DNA of 64,000 nt from Rhodanobacter sp. A1T4 (GTDB lineage: Bacteria > Pseudomonadota > Gammaproteobacteria > Xanthomonadales > Rhodanobacteraceae). Below, in pieces: positions 29,197-38,296 of the stretch. Location of the stretch: assembly GCF_014207185.1 (NCBI RefSeq), contig NZ_JACHCP010000004.1:434001-498000 (forward strand). The letters run 5' to 3'. Made by a program: the position numbers and the translations under genes. The notes beneath the pieces were generated by a model. That model was not told the origin of the DNA, made no database searches, and saw nothing but the letters and a program-made list of their open reading frames with translations. The first letter of the stretch is position 1. Every line of letters starts with the position of its first letter.

Positions 29197-30984
29197 TCAA
29201 GCGATTTCGGGCACCGACGCAATGCCTGCTTCGATCACGGCCTGATGCATCAGGCAACGCGGCAGCAGGCGGGCGAAGTAGAAGCTGGCGGTGTCGCGCT
29301 TGGCTTGCTTGAAGGCCTCGGACTGCGTGCTGGTTTCCGCAGCGGCCACACCTTTGGCCAGTAGATAGGCGATGGCCACGTAGCCGGAGTAGAAGAGGTA
29401 GTCGTTCGCCGCGGCGCCGAGTTCTTCCGGGTTGGTCTGCACGCGCTGGGCGAGTTTCATTGTGAGGTCGCCCCACTGCTTGGTGGCAATGGCGAGCGGG
29501 CCGATCAGCGAGCGCAGTGCTTCGTTGCCACTCTGCTTTTGGCAGAACGCGCTGATCTCTTCGAGGAAGTGCTTCAAGCCCACGCCCTGCAGCTGGAGAA
29601 TCTTGCGACCGAGCAGGTCCGCCGCCTGGATGCCGGTGGTGCCTTCGTACAAGGTGATGATGCGTGCGTCGCGGACGAACTGCTCCATGCCATTCTCGGC
29701 GATGAAACCGTGGCCGCCATACACCTGCAGCGCTTCCTTGGTGCACTCCTGCGCCAGTTCGGTAACCACACCCTTGGCGATCGGAATCAGGAAAGCCACC
29801 AGCTCGCCGGCCTTCTTGCGCACGGCCTCATCGGTGGCGCGTGCCTCGACGTCAGTCTGCAATGCGGTATACAGCAGCAGTGCACGCGAGCCTTCCACGA
29901 AGGCACGCTGGGTCAGCAGCATGCGGCGCACGTCCGGCTGCACCAGCAGGTTGTCGGCGACCTTGTCGGGGAACTTGGGGCCGGAGAGCGCGCGCGACTG
30001 CAGGCGCTCACGGGCATAATTGAGGCTGTTCTGCAGCGCGCGTTCGGCCAGTGCCAGGCCCTGTACGCCGACGGAGAGGCGTGCAGCATTCATCATGGTG
30101 AACATCGCGGCCAGGCCCTTGTGCGGCTTACCGATCAAGAAACCTTCGGCATTGTCGAAGTTCATCACACAGGTGGAGCAGGCGTGGATGCCCATCTTGT
30201 GCTCGATCGAGCCGGCGGCTACGGCGTTGCGCTCGCCGAGCGAACCGTCCGCGTTGACCTTGAATTTCGGCACGATGAACATCGAGATACCACGGCTGCC
30301 GGCCGGCGCGTCGGGCAGGCGAGCCAGCACCAGATGCACGATATTCTCGGTGAGATCGTGCTCGCCGGCGCTGATGAAGATCTTGGTGCCGCTGATCTTG
30401 TAGGTGTCGTGCTCGCCGGACTTTTCGCCCGGCTCGGCGCGCGTCTTGATCATGCCCAGGTCGGAACCGGCCTGCGGCTCGGTCAGGCACATGGTGCCGG
30501 TCCAGCGACCTTCGACGATCGGCTTCATGTACAGCTGGCGCTGCCATTCTTCACCGTGCATTTCCATCGCGTGGGTCGAGCCCTCCGACAGCAGCGGATA
30601 CAGGCTCCAGGCCAGGTTGCCGGACTGGAAAATCTCGGTGGTAGCGGTGCCCAGCACGGCAGGCAGCGCTTGGCCGCCATATTCCTCGGGGTTGGTTAGT
30701 CCAGTCCAGCCGCCATCGGCGAACTGCTTGAACGCTTCCTTGAAGCCCTTCGGCGTGGTCACTGTCTGGGTGGCCTTGTCGAAGTGGCAGCCTTCCTGGT
30801 CGGCGGGTCCGTTAGTGGGCGCCAGCAGCTGTTCGCTGAGGCGGCCCGCTTCTTCCAGCACGGCGTCGAACAGATCGCGGCTGTGCGCTTCGCCGCCGCT
30901 CAGGGCGGTAAGCGTCTTCTCGGCGTCCAGCACGTCGAAGAGGGTGAAACGCAGATCGTCGAGCGGAGCCTTGTAAGCAGTCAT
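29197..30984 (-). CDS. Long acyl-CoA dehydrogenase (DmdC-type)
   Basis: 595-aa FAD enzyme of the acyl-CoA dehydrogenase superfamily with the extra C-terminal region of the 3-methylmercaptopropionyl-CoA dehydrogenase (DmdC)-like group. Visible are TGTMCLTEPQAGSDLGMIKT (FAD/substrate loop), GTKIFISAGEHDLTENIVHL, and VYGGHGFIAENGMEQFVRDA with GTTGIQAADLLGRKIL. It oxidises an acyl-CoA, in most hosts a fatty acyl-CoA. DMSP use is not implied. A single gene, with no etfAB adjacent. Confidence 0.9.
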   Translation of the reverse strand: MTAYKAPLDDLRFTLFDVLDAEKTLTALSGGEAHSRDLFDAVLEEAGRLSEQLLAPTNGPADQEGCHFDKATQTVTTPKGFKEAFKQFADGGWTGLTNPEEYGGQALPAVLGTATTEIFQSGNLAWSLYPLLSEGSTHAMEMHGEEWQRQLYMKPIVEGRWTGTMCLTEPQAGSDLGMIKTRAEPGEKSGEHDTYKISGTKIFISAGEHDLTENIVHLVLARLPDAPAGSRGISMFIVPKFKVNADGSLGERNAVAAGSIEHKMGIHACSTCVMNFDNAEGFLIGKPHKGLAAMFTMMNAARLSVGVQGLALAERALQNSLNYARERLQSRALSGPKFPDKVADNLLVQPDVRRMLLTQRAFVEGSRALLLYTALQTDVEARATDEAVRKKAGELVAFLIPIAKGVVTELAQECTKEALQVYGGHGFIAENGMEQFVRDARIITLYEGTTGIQAADLLGRKILQLQGVGLKHFLEEISAFCQKQSGNEALRSLIGPLAIATKQWGDLTMKLAQRVQTNPEELGAAANDYLFYSGYVAIAYLLAKGVAAAETSTQSEAFKQAKRDTASFYFARLLPRCLMHQAVIEAGIASVPEIA

Positions 30985-31072
30985 GGTGATTCCTTGGTCG
31001 AAAGGGCGTCGTGTGAAAGTGTTTTATGAGAGCGAGGTTTTATGAAAGCGGTGTCGTAATGAAGGAAGGCGA

Positions 31073-31555
31073 TCAGCGAAAAGTGTTGGGTATGCCCGGT
31101 GCAGGCGAGAGAAAGTCGTTGCCGGAGAAATCGAAATCGCGCGTCTGCTTTTCCTGTTCGGGCTTGGCATTGGCGCTGCCGGTGACACGATAAGCCAGCG
31201 AGCCGGCGCTGCCTTTGGCGTTGACCGCTTGCAGCGTCTTCACCATTTGCGCTGTGGGCAGCACCTCGATCGTGATCACATCGCCAACCAGTGCAGGGAC
31301 GTCCAGCTCGAACGCTGCGTGTAGTCGAACCGGAACCAGTTCTGCGACCTGCAGCTGGCCGTCGAGCGACTTGAAGTCCATCTCGCCATAGCTGTTGTTC
31401 TGGATGCGCACAGTCAGCTGCCACTCGCCGTCGGGCAACAGCTTGAGCTGCTGAATGCTTACCGTGGGCGGGAACACACTCTTCTTCGGCGGCCCGCAGG
31501 CAACCAGCCCGGCCGTCAACAAAAGCAGAAAAGAGCCGCGTAGCAGTCGTTTCAT
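31073..31555 (-). CDS. LEA type-2-like lipoprotein
   Basis: 160 aa with a lipoprotein signal (MKRLLRGSFLLLLTAGLVAC). A beta-sandwich of the LEA14/WHy type follows, seen in QLTVRIQNNSYGEMDFKSLD and the VPALVGDVITIEVLPTAQ strand pair. Such proteins are stress- or desiccation-linked in other organisms, but the bacterial role is unknown. ATG 31555 is chosen; ATG 31564 (three residues longer) is equally possible. It is upstream of the acyl-CoA dehydrogenase region on the opposite side of the SET gene. Confidence 0.8.
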   Translation of the reverse strand: MKRLLRGSFLLLLTAGLVACGPPKKSVFPPTVSIQQLKLLPDGEWQLTVRIQNNSYGEMDFKSLDGQLQVAELVPVRLHAAFELDVPALVGDVITIEVLPTAQMVKTLQAVNAKGSAGSLAYRVTGSANAKPEQEKQTRDFDFSGNDFLSPAPGIPNTFR

Positions 31556-31717
31556 CGGAATCATCTCAAACGATTGTTTGAATATTAGCAGGAACTCGGA
31601 AAAGTGCTGTGTCACTTTGCGCGAACGTTTTGGCGCAGCCGAGACGCAGGCCGGTAGTTCCCATGGCGCGGTGCAGCAGGCATCATCGCCATTTTCCCCA
31701 TTACCGGCAGACCCTTC

Positions 31718-32194
31718 ATGACACGTCGCATCATCGCCCGTCGCTCGCCCATCCATGGCAACGGTGTTTTCGCCGTCGAAACCCTGGCCAAGGGCGAGGA
31801 AGTGATCCAGTACAAGGGCAAGTTGCTGACCAATGACGAGGCCGACGATCTGTACGGTGATGGTGGCGAGACCGGCCATACGTTTCTGTTTACGCTCAAC
31901 GACGAATACATCATCGACGCGAACCAGAAAGGCAACGGGGCGCGGTGGATCAATCACAGCTGCGAGCCGAACTGCCGCGCGCTGGTCGAGGAAAGCCCCA
32001 GCGGCAATCCGCGCAAGGACAAAGTAGTGATCGAAACCATCCGCCGCATCAAGCCCGGTGAAGAGTTGACCTACGACTACGGCATCGTGCTGGAAGTGCC
32101 ACACACGGCGCGGCTGAAAAAATTGTGGAAGTGTCTGTGCGGTTCACCGAAGTGCACCGGCACCTTGCTCAAGTCGAAAACGCAGCCGGCTTGA
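31718..32194 (+). CDS. SET-domain protein-lysine methyltransferase
   Basis: 158-aa protein that is almost entirely a SET domain. Motifs in order: SPIHGNGVFAVETLAKGEEV, RWINHSCEPNCRALVEE (the NHS..PNC pseudoknot), GEELTYDYG, and a post-SET cysteine set KCLCGSPKCTGTLL that would bind zinc with the upstream Cys. All SAM/lysine-site residues appear intact. Targets in bacteria are unknown; ribosomal or nucleoid proteins are candidates. It is convergent with the truncated EF-G gene. Confidence 0.92.
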   Translation: MTRRIIARRSPIHGNGVFAVETLAKGEEVIQYKGKLLTNDEADDLYGDGGETGHTFLFTLNDEYIIDANQKGNGARWINHSCEPNCRALVEESPSGNPRKDKVVIETIRRIKPGEELTYDYGIVLEVPHTARLKKLWKCLCGSPKCTGTLLKSKTQPA

Positions 32195-32413
32195 ACAGAC
32201 CTGCGTTGCCGCTCACGCGCAGCGCATGCCGGGCTCGACGTAGCTGATGTCCGCCCCTTTGGAGAGGGGTATGAGCAAGCAGGATTTGAACGGCCATCGC
32301 CGCCACCGACATCTTTGAGCAGGTAGAGTTGAAAAAGCTCGTTTCGCCGCGCTGTTCCATGCGGCGCTTTTCATTCAACATCCAGCCGTCAAAACGCTTG
32401 TGAAGCCACGCTT

Positions 32414-33868
32414 TCAAGCCGTGCTCATGTCCAACGGATGCGTCGTTACCTCGACGCCATAGCGTTCCCGCACGCGCTCCAGCATCACGCGCAGATGCAA
32501 CTCCGAAAGACCGCGTACCACCGTGGCGTTGGGTGCCTTGTGATGTTCGACGCTGAAACAAGGTTCCTCCTCGATCAACCGTGCGAGCGCAACCGCCAGT
32601 TTCTGCTCCTGTCCCTTGGGTTTGGTCTCCAGTGCCAGGCAATAGGTCGGCGATGGAAACGTCGGTGGCGCCAACGTGATGCGGTCTTCGTCGTGCGAGT
32701 CGTGCAGCACCGCATCGAAGTGGATGTCCTCGACCTTGGCCACGGCGGCAATATCACCTGGCATGGCCACGTCGATCTCGGTATACGTTTTGCCCTGTAC
32801 GCGAAACAGATGGTTGACCTTGAAAGGCTTGCGACCGTCATCGATCAGCAACTGGCTGTCGCGGCGGATCGTGCCCTGCCACACGCGGAAGATGCCGAGC
32901 TTGCCCATGAACGGATCGTTGACGATCTTGAACACGTCGGCGATCACATGGCTGGACGGGTTGGCATCGATCACCAGCGGTTCGCCATCGCCGCCAACAA
33001 AAGGCGGTGGATTCCCCTCGGCCGGATTCGGCAGGAGTCGAGCCGCCAGCTCCAGTAGTTCGTGTATGCCTGCACCGGTTCGTGCGCTGACGAAACAGAT
33101 CGGCACCAGATGGCCTTCGCGCAGACACTGCTCGAACGCATCGTGCAACTGCCGTGGCGTGAGTGCCGCTTCGCCCGACTCGAGGTACTGGCCCATCGTG
33201 GCTTCGTTGATCTCCACCACTTGATCGAGGATGCGCTGATGCGCTTCAGCCAGCGATGAAAAATCGCTGCTGCCTTCACTGTGAAAGAAGCAGTCCAGTA
33301 CACGCTTGCCGTGGCCAGCGGGCAGGTTCACCGGCAGGCATTCGCTGCCAAACTCCTCGCGGAGTGCCTCGACCAATGCGCGCAGGTCGGCACCGTCGAA
33401 ATCGATCTTGTTGATCACCAGCAGTCGGGCCAGTCCGCGTTCGCGCGCGTGTTTCATCAGCTCGCGGGTGCCATGCTCGATACCGTTGATTGCATTGACC
33501 ACCACTGCCACGGTTTCCACGGCAGCCAGTGCGGATAGCGTGGCGCCGAAAAATTCGGCATGGCCGGCGGTATCGATCAGGTTGAGATGGCAGCCGCCGT
33601 GATCGAGGTGTGCGACGCAGCTGTCGATCGAATGGGCGCGCGCTTTTTCCTGGCTGTCGGTATCGGACACCGTGTTGCCGCGATCGATGCTACCTGCCGT
33701 TTGGATCGCGCCACCGGCCAGCAACAACGCTTCAAGCAATAGGGTCTTGCCCGCGCCGGCGTGACCGGCGAGCGCGATATTGCGGATCTGTTCGGTGCGG
33801 GTGCCTTTGGCATCTGCGGTCTTGCCAGTGATATTTTCGGTACGGATGTGTTCTGAAGTATGCGGCAC
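32414..33868 (-). CDS. EF-G-like translational GTPase lacking domains IV-V
   Basis: 484 aa from GTG 33868 (PHTSEHIRTENITGKTADAK follows), chosen for AAGGAGGGC seven nt upstream. The G domain is intact: GHAGAGKTLLLEALL, IDTAGHAEFFG, NKIDFDG and FVSARTGAG. Domain II (VFKIVNDPFMGKLGIFRVWQ) and domain III (VVRGLSELHLRVMLERVRER) follow, but the protein stops at VEVTTHPLDMSTA, where EF-G proteins continue for about 200 residues of domains IV and V. The next 220 nt hold no remnant I can see in any frame. It is most like the EF-G2/FusA-like paralogues, not the ribosomal-operon fusA. Probably a truncated paralogue; a specialised short factor is possible. Confidence 0.82.
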   Translation of the reverse strand: MPHTSEHIRTENITGKTADAKGTRTEQIRNIALAGHAGAGKTLLLEALLLAGGAIQTAGSIDRGNTVSDTDSQEKARAHSIDSCVAHLDHGGCHLNLIDTAGHAEFFGATLSALAAVETVAVVVNAINGIEHGTRELMKHARERGLARLLVINKIDFDGADLRALVEALREEFGSECLPVNLPAGHGKRVLDCFFHSEGSSDFSSLAEAHQRILDQVVEINEATMGQYLESGEAALTPRQLHDAFEQCLREGHLVPICFVSARTGAGIHELLELAARLLPNPAEGNPPPFVGGDGEPLVIDANPSSHVIADVFKIVNDPFMGKLGIFRVWQGTIRRDSQLLIDDGRKPFKVNHLFRVQGKTYTEIDVAMPGDIAAVAKVEDIHFDAVLHDSHDEDRITLAPPTFPSPTYCLALETKPKGQEQKLAVALARLIEEEPCFSVEHHKAPNATVVRGLSELHLRVMLERVRERYGVEVTTHPLDMSTA

Positions 33869-34304
33869 GATGCAGCCCTCCTTGAGATGATGCGACGGCG
33901 CGTCGGCATGAGGCCATGCCGCACGGGGTCGCATCAGGCGACGAATGGCGGGCCGTCACGGTCGTCCCCCTGAACACGCATGGGAAAGATGCGCTGAGGG
34001 CGGTCATGGCGGGGCGGCGAGATACGCCGCTACCCAGCCTTGAGCCAACGCCTGTTGGGGTCAAGCTGCAGTGCGGGGAACCGTGGCCATATCCCGTGGT
34101 CTGCAATGGGCGCCCGAATCTTTCAGGCCACAGGCCTGGTCAGTCCCCCACGGTTCAAGCGCCATGCAGCATGCTTTGCCGTCAACTCATTCTTGAGGCA
34201 CCGTCATCGTTCATCCGCCGCAGGTCGAGCATCATCGCTGGACGTCGCCCGCCGCCGATCAGCCCGTTCACGGACTGACCCTGCTGGACGAGCCAACGCG
34301 CGCG
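33869..34304. other. Intergenic region between divergent genes
   Basis: 436 nt between the EF-G-like gene and the first proline-rich membrane-protein gene, presumed to hold both promoters. Short open frames cross it but none looks coding. No terminator or repeat is evident. Confidence 0.5.
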
Positions 34305-35213
34305 ATGTTGCGACAATTGCGTTGGCGCGAACCGCCACGCGATTCCCGACGGCTATGGCTGGCGGTGACTGTCGCTATACTCCTACACGTGCTGTTCGGT
34401 TGGGTGATCTGGCGCCAGATGCGTCCCGCGTACGTGGCTCTGGTCACGCCGCAACGGCAAGACGACGCCATCGAAATCCGCTTTATTCCACGCAGCTCGC
34501 CAATCGCCGCGCCGCCACCACCCACCATGCCGGTACCACCACCACCGCCGCCGCAAAAAACGGCCGCGCCGCGTCCGCGTGTCATCGCTCCACGTGTCGT
34601 CGCAGCATCGGAGCCAGTGTCGAAGGATGCGATGACCGTGCAGCTGCCTGAGACCAAGCCTGCCGATGCGCCGCCGCCGAAGCTTTTCGATAATAACGGC
34701 CAGCCGCTATTGCCCGCCGCGGCATCCAGTACGCCACCCGCGCCCGCCGCGGATTATGTGCAGCGCATGCCGACGGACAGCGACAAGGTCATGCAGCACA
34801 CCACGCCGATCAAATACACGCCAACGCGCTTCGACAAGTACTGGCACAAGGGCAGCACGGTGGATGACGGTCTGCAGAAAGCCGTCGATGCCACCACCGT
34901 GTCGCATACCATCAACTTGCCCAGGGGGGTACGCATCCACTGCAGCATTTCGCTGGCCATGCTGGCCGGTGGCTGCGGTGGTGATCCGCCGCCGCCGCCG
35001 TCGAAGAAAGATGGTGACGAGCGCCTGAGCATGGCACCGTCACAACCGCTGGCGAAAGATCCGCACCCACCGACGCCGCCGACCATCGAAGCGTGTATCG
35101 CGATGTACCGCGCCGAGAAACCGTTGGCCTACGGTTGCCTGGTCGACACGCCCAATCGTTCGATCGATGCGGAGAAGAGCGATCGCGCCAAGGCGGCAGC
35201 GGGCAAGCCTTGA
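34305..35213 (+). CDS. Proline-rich membrane-anchored protein, paralogue A
   Basis: 302 aa. A membrane helix lies at about 18-36 (LWLAVTVAILLHVLFGWVIW), preceded by an Arg-rich cytoplasmic tail, so the bulk is periplasmic. A TonB-like Pro-rich region spans about 65-160. A conserved block (about 162-230) contains TPTRFDKYWHKGSTVDDGLQ and TINLPRGVRIHCSISLAMLA, ending in a Gly-Gly-Cys-Gly-Gly stretch. The same block recurs in the next gene. There is no TonB or TolA C-terminal fold. It resembles proteins annotated as transmembrane repetitive proteins in Xanthomonadaceae. Function unknown. Confidence 0.8.
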   Translation: MLRQLRWREPPRDSRRLWLAVTVAILLHVLFGWVIWRQMRPAYVALVTPQRQDDAIEIRFIPRSSPIAAPPPPTMPVPPPPPPQKTAAPRPRVIAPRVVAASEPVSKDAMTVQLPETKPADAPPPKLFDNNGQPLLPAAASSTPPAPAADYVQRMPTDSDKVMQHTTPIKYTPTRFDKYWHKGSTVDDGLQKAVDATTVSHTINLPRGVRIHCSISLAMLAGGCGGDPPPPPSKKDGDERLSMAPSQPLAKDPHPPTPPTIEACIAMYRAEKPLAYGCLVDTPNRSIDAEKSDRAKAAAGKP

Positions 35214-35266
35214 GACGTAAGCCCTGAGCTATCGGCGAAAGCCTGGGTCGCCGTTACACTGGCCGC

Positions 35267-37309
35267 ATGCCTTTGCCGCCCACCGATCCCTCTGCCGTCG
35301 GCGATCCCGCCAGTCGTCCTGCGCGGGTCTTGATGGATTCGCCGCTGGCCATGTCCACCCGCGTCATTTTTCGCCGCCGGCTCACCCGCCAGTCGCCAAG
35401 CGAACGCTGGCGGCGCGTACTCGGCTTCGTTGGTGCGCTGCTGGTACATATTTTGTTTTTGCTGAGCTTCGTACTCGGGCCAGTGTATGAACCCTTGTTG
35501 CCGCCCGAGCCCAAAATAGTGGCGCTGCATGTTCGCCTGATCGACGCGCCCGAACCGCCACCGCCGCCGCCCGTGCGTGGTACGCCGCCGAGGGAAAAAG
35601 GCCCAAGGCACAAAGGTCATGCCAGCCAGCTTGCCAACATCGCTCAACGCACCAGCGAGCCGTCAACGATGGCCATCGCGCAGGCGAGTCCCGCCACGGC
35701 GCCACCGGTCATGGCACAGGTCGCAAGAACCAGTGCGCCCAACCCCAAGCCGGTTGCTGCGCCGAAGCCGCCGGTGAGCTTGCCCAAGCCTGCGCCAATG
35801 CCACAGTTGCAGCCGATTCCGGTGTCTGGTGCGCCGCCGGTGGTGGTTCTCGCTACACCTACCATGCAGCCGCCGGTGCCGCCCAAATTCCAGCCCGAGC
35901 CGGTGCGTGCGCCGCAGGCCGAAGGCAATCAGCCGATGCCGCCACCCGCCTCGCTGGCGCTGCCGGATGTGCCGGCACAGGCCATGCCGGCTATCGACAA
36001 GCCCGTTATTGCCCTGACCAGCGTGATGCCAAAATCCAGCGCGCCGCCCAGCGTGACACCGGTTCGTGCCGAGATGCCTGCTGCACCGCCCGTGCCTGAG
36101 CTGCAGGCCGTCCCGTTACCGGCGCAGCCCGCGCCGACAGTGAACCTCAAGTCATCCGTGAGCGTGCCTGCCCCCAGCGTTCCGCGCGAGCTGCCGCAGG
36201 TGCAGGCACCTACCGTCGAACCAGTTGAAGCCCAGCTCGAAGCCGTGCCTGTGTCACCCATGACAAAGCCGAACGTGCCGTCGATCGCACCGACGGTGAA
36301 AATCAACGTCGCCGACAAGGCATCGGCATCAGCCGTCCAGACGTCCATACAAAGACCTGAGCTAAACACGCAGCCGGCGGTTACTGATGCAACTCAGGCG
36401 ACTGCTCAGCCATCCAGTGCCAGCCAGACTGCCGAATCGCCGAGGAAGTCGGACACGACGGCAAAAGCAGCCGACGCGAAATCAGCCAGCACCAGTCCGA
36501 GCGCAAGTTCGAATCAGCTCAGCAGCGATCGCGATGTCAGCACTGCGCCGAACGCCACGCCACAGGGCAGCGACACCGCTACCCCAGGGGAATCCAATGG
36601 CGTCGTCAATGCACCGGATAACAACGGCAAGCAGGGCTCGCCGCTGTCGTCAGCGCAGGGGCACGGTGCCGACCAGTCAGCCAAGGCCAGCGGCAAGAGC
36701 AACGAGGGCGGCAAATCCGATACCGGCCAGATCGGCACCACGGCTGAGGCGGGCGCAGCACAAGGCGACAAGCAGGGCGAGATCGGCAGCTATGTGCAGG
36801 TGACGCCGCACGGCGATACCAAGATCATGGATCACGGCACACCCAATATCGGCTACAAGGCCACACGTTTCGACAAAGACTGGACCCCGCTCGGCGAAAG
36901 CTCAGTCGACACGGCGCTGCGTCATGCAGTGGAAAAAACCACCGCTACGCACACCTTCAATCTGCCACGCGGTCTGCGCATCAAGTGCGCACTTACGCCA
37001 CTGCTGCCGATGGCGCTCCTGAGCTGCGGCAATGGCGATCCACCGCCCGCACCGGTCGCCGACAAGGTTTACGACCGCATGCACCTGGCGCCAGCCAATC
37101 CAGTCGTGCCCCCGGCACCAGCAAGCAGCACGGCATCCGTCGCCAGCGCGCCCATCCAACTGAATAACGACGCCGAATGCGCCACCGCCCGCGTCAGCGG
37201 TGGCCCACCACCGCCCGGCTGTGCGTCGATCATTCTGCCGGTGAAGCTGGCGCATCCCGCGTCATCGTCATCCAGTTCATGGGTGCCGGCGAGTGATCAG
37301 TTTCATTGA
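35267..37309 (+). CDS. Proline/alanine-rich membrane-anchored protein, paralogue B
   Basis: 680 aa. A membrane helix sits at about 48-68 (VLGFVGALLVHILFLLSFVL) after an Arg-rich tail. A very long low-complexity Pro/Ala/Val/Ser region (about 90-510) follows, then the block shared with the preceding gene (about 520-600): YKATRFDKDWTPLGESSVDT and HTFNLPRGLRIKCALTPLLP, ending in LLSCGNGDPPPAP. The architecture of cytoplasmic stub, one helix and extended periplasmic arm recalls TonB/TolA energy transducers, but the terminal domain is different. It starts 53 nt after paralogue A and is probably co-transcribed. Confidence 0.82.
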   Translation: MPLPPTDPSAVGDPASRPARVLMDSPLAMSTRVIFRRRLTRQSPSERWRRVLGFVGALLVHILFLLSFVLGPVYEPLLPPEPKIVALHVRLIDAPEPPPPPPVRGTPPREKGPRHKGHASQLANIAQRTSEPSTMAIAQASPATAPPVMAQVARTSAPNPKPVAAPKPPVSLPKPAPMPQLQPIPVSGAPPVVVLATPTMQPPVPPKFQPEPVRAPQAEGNQPMPPPASLALPDVPAQAMPAIDKPVIALTSVMPKSSAPPSVTPVRAEMPAAPPVPELQAVPLPAQPAPTVNLKSSVSVPAPSVPRELPQVQAPTVEPVEAQLEAVPVSPMTKPNVPSIAPTVKINVADKASASAVQTSIQRPELNTQPAVTDATQATAQPSSASQTAESPRKSDTTAKAADAKSASTSPSASSNQLSSDRDVSTAPNATPQGSDTATPGESNGVVNAPDNNGKQGSPLSSAQGHGADQSAKASGKSNEGGKSDTGQIGTTAEAGAAQGDKQGEIGSYVQVTPHGDTKIMDHGTPNIGYKATRFDKDWTPLGESSVDTALRHAVEKTTATHTFNLPRGLRIKCALTPLLPMALLSCGNGDPPPAPVADKVYDRMHLAPANPVVPPAPASSTASVASAPIQLNNDAECATARVSGGPPPPGCASIILPVKLAHPASSSSSSWVPASDQFH

Positions 37310-37383
37310 GGCGTTTCCGCTGCGTTGATTGTCTGCGGCCAGCCGCACGCATGTTTCGTACACGGTGCTTGTCGTTGGCCAGA

Positions 37384-37731
37384 ATGAACCGCCGGATCCA
37401 GCCGACATACGCCGGCTCCATGAGGCGTTCAATTTTTCCTATCCTTGTCGTGCTATCGATTGCGGTTGTGCTCACACTTTTGGCGAGGCAACGCATCTGG
37501 ACGGAGTCAGGCCTGGAAGGCGCATGTAAAGAGAAGACACGTGCTTATTTTCTAGCAAAGAAGGTTATGCCCACAGACTGGACGCCGTCTATGCTAAGCA
37601 CGCTTGGCGAGAGTGTGATGAGTTTCTACGGTAGTTGGCGTGTAGGCACGAAACACTATGATGTCATGTGCTCAGCTCGATTTGGCGAACCCATTGTCAG
37701 CGTTGGTTACGAGATTGGCGAGCCGAAATAG
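37384..37731 (+). CDS. Cassette ORF 1, small membrane protein
   Basis: 115 aa from ATG 37384, or 103 aa from ATG 37420 (MRRSIFPILVVLSIAVVLTL). It has one N-terminal membrane helix, then a compact domain with two cysteines (LEGACKEKTRAYFLAKKVMP, HYDVMCSARFG). No family recognised. Base use is visibly less GC-rich than the flanking core genes. It is followed 20 nt later by an attC site and is therefore read as the first gene cassette of the array. No attI or upstream attC is evident. Confidence 0.65.
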   Translation: MNRRIQPTYAGSMRRSIFPILVVLSIAVVLTLLARQRIWTESGLEGACKEKTRAYFLAKKVMPTDWTPSMLSTLGESVMSFYGSWRVGTKHYDVMCSARFGEPIVSVGYEIGEPK

Positions 37732-37751
37732 CAGCTAAATATCGAGTAGGT

Positions 37752-37808
37752 GCCTAACTACTTGTTCAAGGCGGACGGCTCCGTCGCCGCTTAATTTCAG
37801 CGTTAGGT
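37752..37808 (+). other. attC site 1 (integron cassette recombination site)
   Basis: 57 bp. R'' core GCCTAAC (37752-37758) and R' core GTTAGGT (37802-37808, GTTRRRY) flank an imperfect hairpin with arms GTTCAAGGCGGACGG and CCGTCGCCGCTTAA, with the extra unpaired base typical of attC. It has the orientation R''-L''-L'-R' downstream of a + strand ORF, as in cassette arrays. Confidence 0.85.
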
Positions 37809-37830
37809 TTAGATAGCGAAATCAACGAAT

Positions 37831-38250
37831 ATGTCAACAATCATCAAATGGTCAGCAGCTGCGCTATGTGCGGTGATTCTCTTCACCGTGTATCAGCACC
37901 ACAAAAGAGCGACTCCTTTCTCAGCGGATCAAATCGCTCAAACGATTGCTTCGCATTCAAGGCTACCTAATCGGGTTAACGACATAACTGAACTTGAATC
38001 AATATCTGGTGCTGGCAGCACAGTTACGTTTGGGTATTCGGTCGCCCAAGGGTTGGATGGACCCAAAGACCGTCAAGATACCGAGGTCACTCTAGATCAC
38101 CAGCTAAAAGACTGGGTGTGCAATCGCGACCCACAAGCAAAGGAAATTCTTGCCGATGGCTACATTATTGAGCGACGGTATAGCTTCCAAGGTGGTAGTG
38201 ATGACATAGTGGTTTCGGTATCTAAGCAGTCGTGCGCATCTGGTACCTAA
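37831..38250 (+). CDS. Cassette ORF 2, small exported protein
   Basis: 139 aa with an N-terminal membrane helix or uncleaved signal (IKWSAAALCAVILFTVYQHH) and a soluble part with a Cys pair (WVCNRDPQ, VSKQSCASGT). No family recognised. AT-richer than the core genome. Its TAA stop is the TAA within the R'' core of attC site 2, a hallmark of compact gene cassettes. Confidence 0.72.
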   Translation: MSTIIKWSAAALCAVILFTVYQHHKRATPFSADQIAQTIASHSRLPNRVNDITELESISGAGSTVTFGYSVAQGLDGPKDRQDTEVTLDHQLKDWVCNRDPQAKEILADGYIIERRYSFQGGSDDIVVSVSKQSCASGT

Positions 38251-38292
38251 CTACTCGTTCAAGGCCGCCGCCGCTTAACCCCAGCGTTAGGC
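38245..38292 (+). other. attC site 2
   Basis: 48 bp. R'' core ACCTAAC (38245-38251) and R' core GTTAGGC (38286-38292), with arms GTTCAAGGCCG and CCGCCGCTTAAC between them. It is shorter than site 1 but shares its L''/L' elements and surrounding bases (TACT.GTTCAAGG and CAGCGTTAGG). Confidence 0.83.
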
Positions 38293-38296
38293 TCAT

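Noticed and set aside
37310..37383. An attI site or integrase start before the first cassette
   Set aside because: No GTTRRRY core with a partner and no integrase-like frame could be found; GTTGGCC near 37374 does not fit the core.
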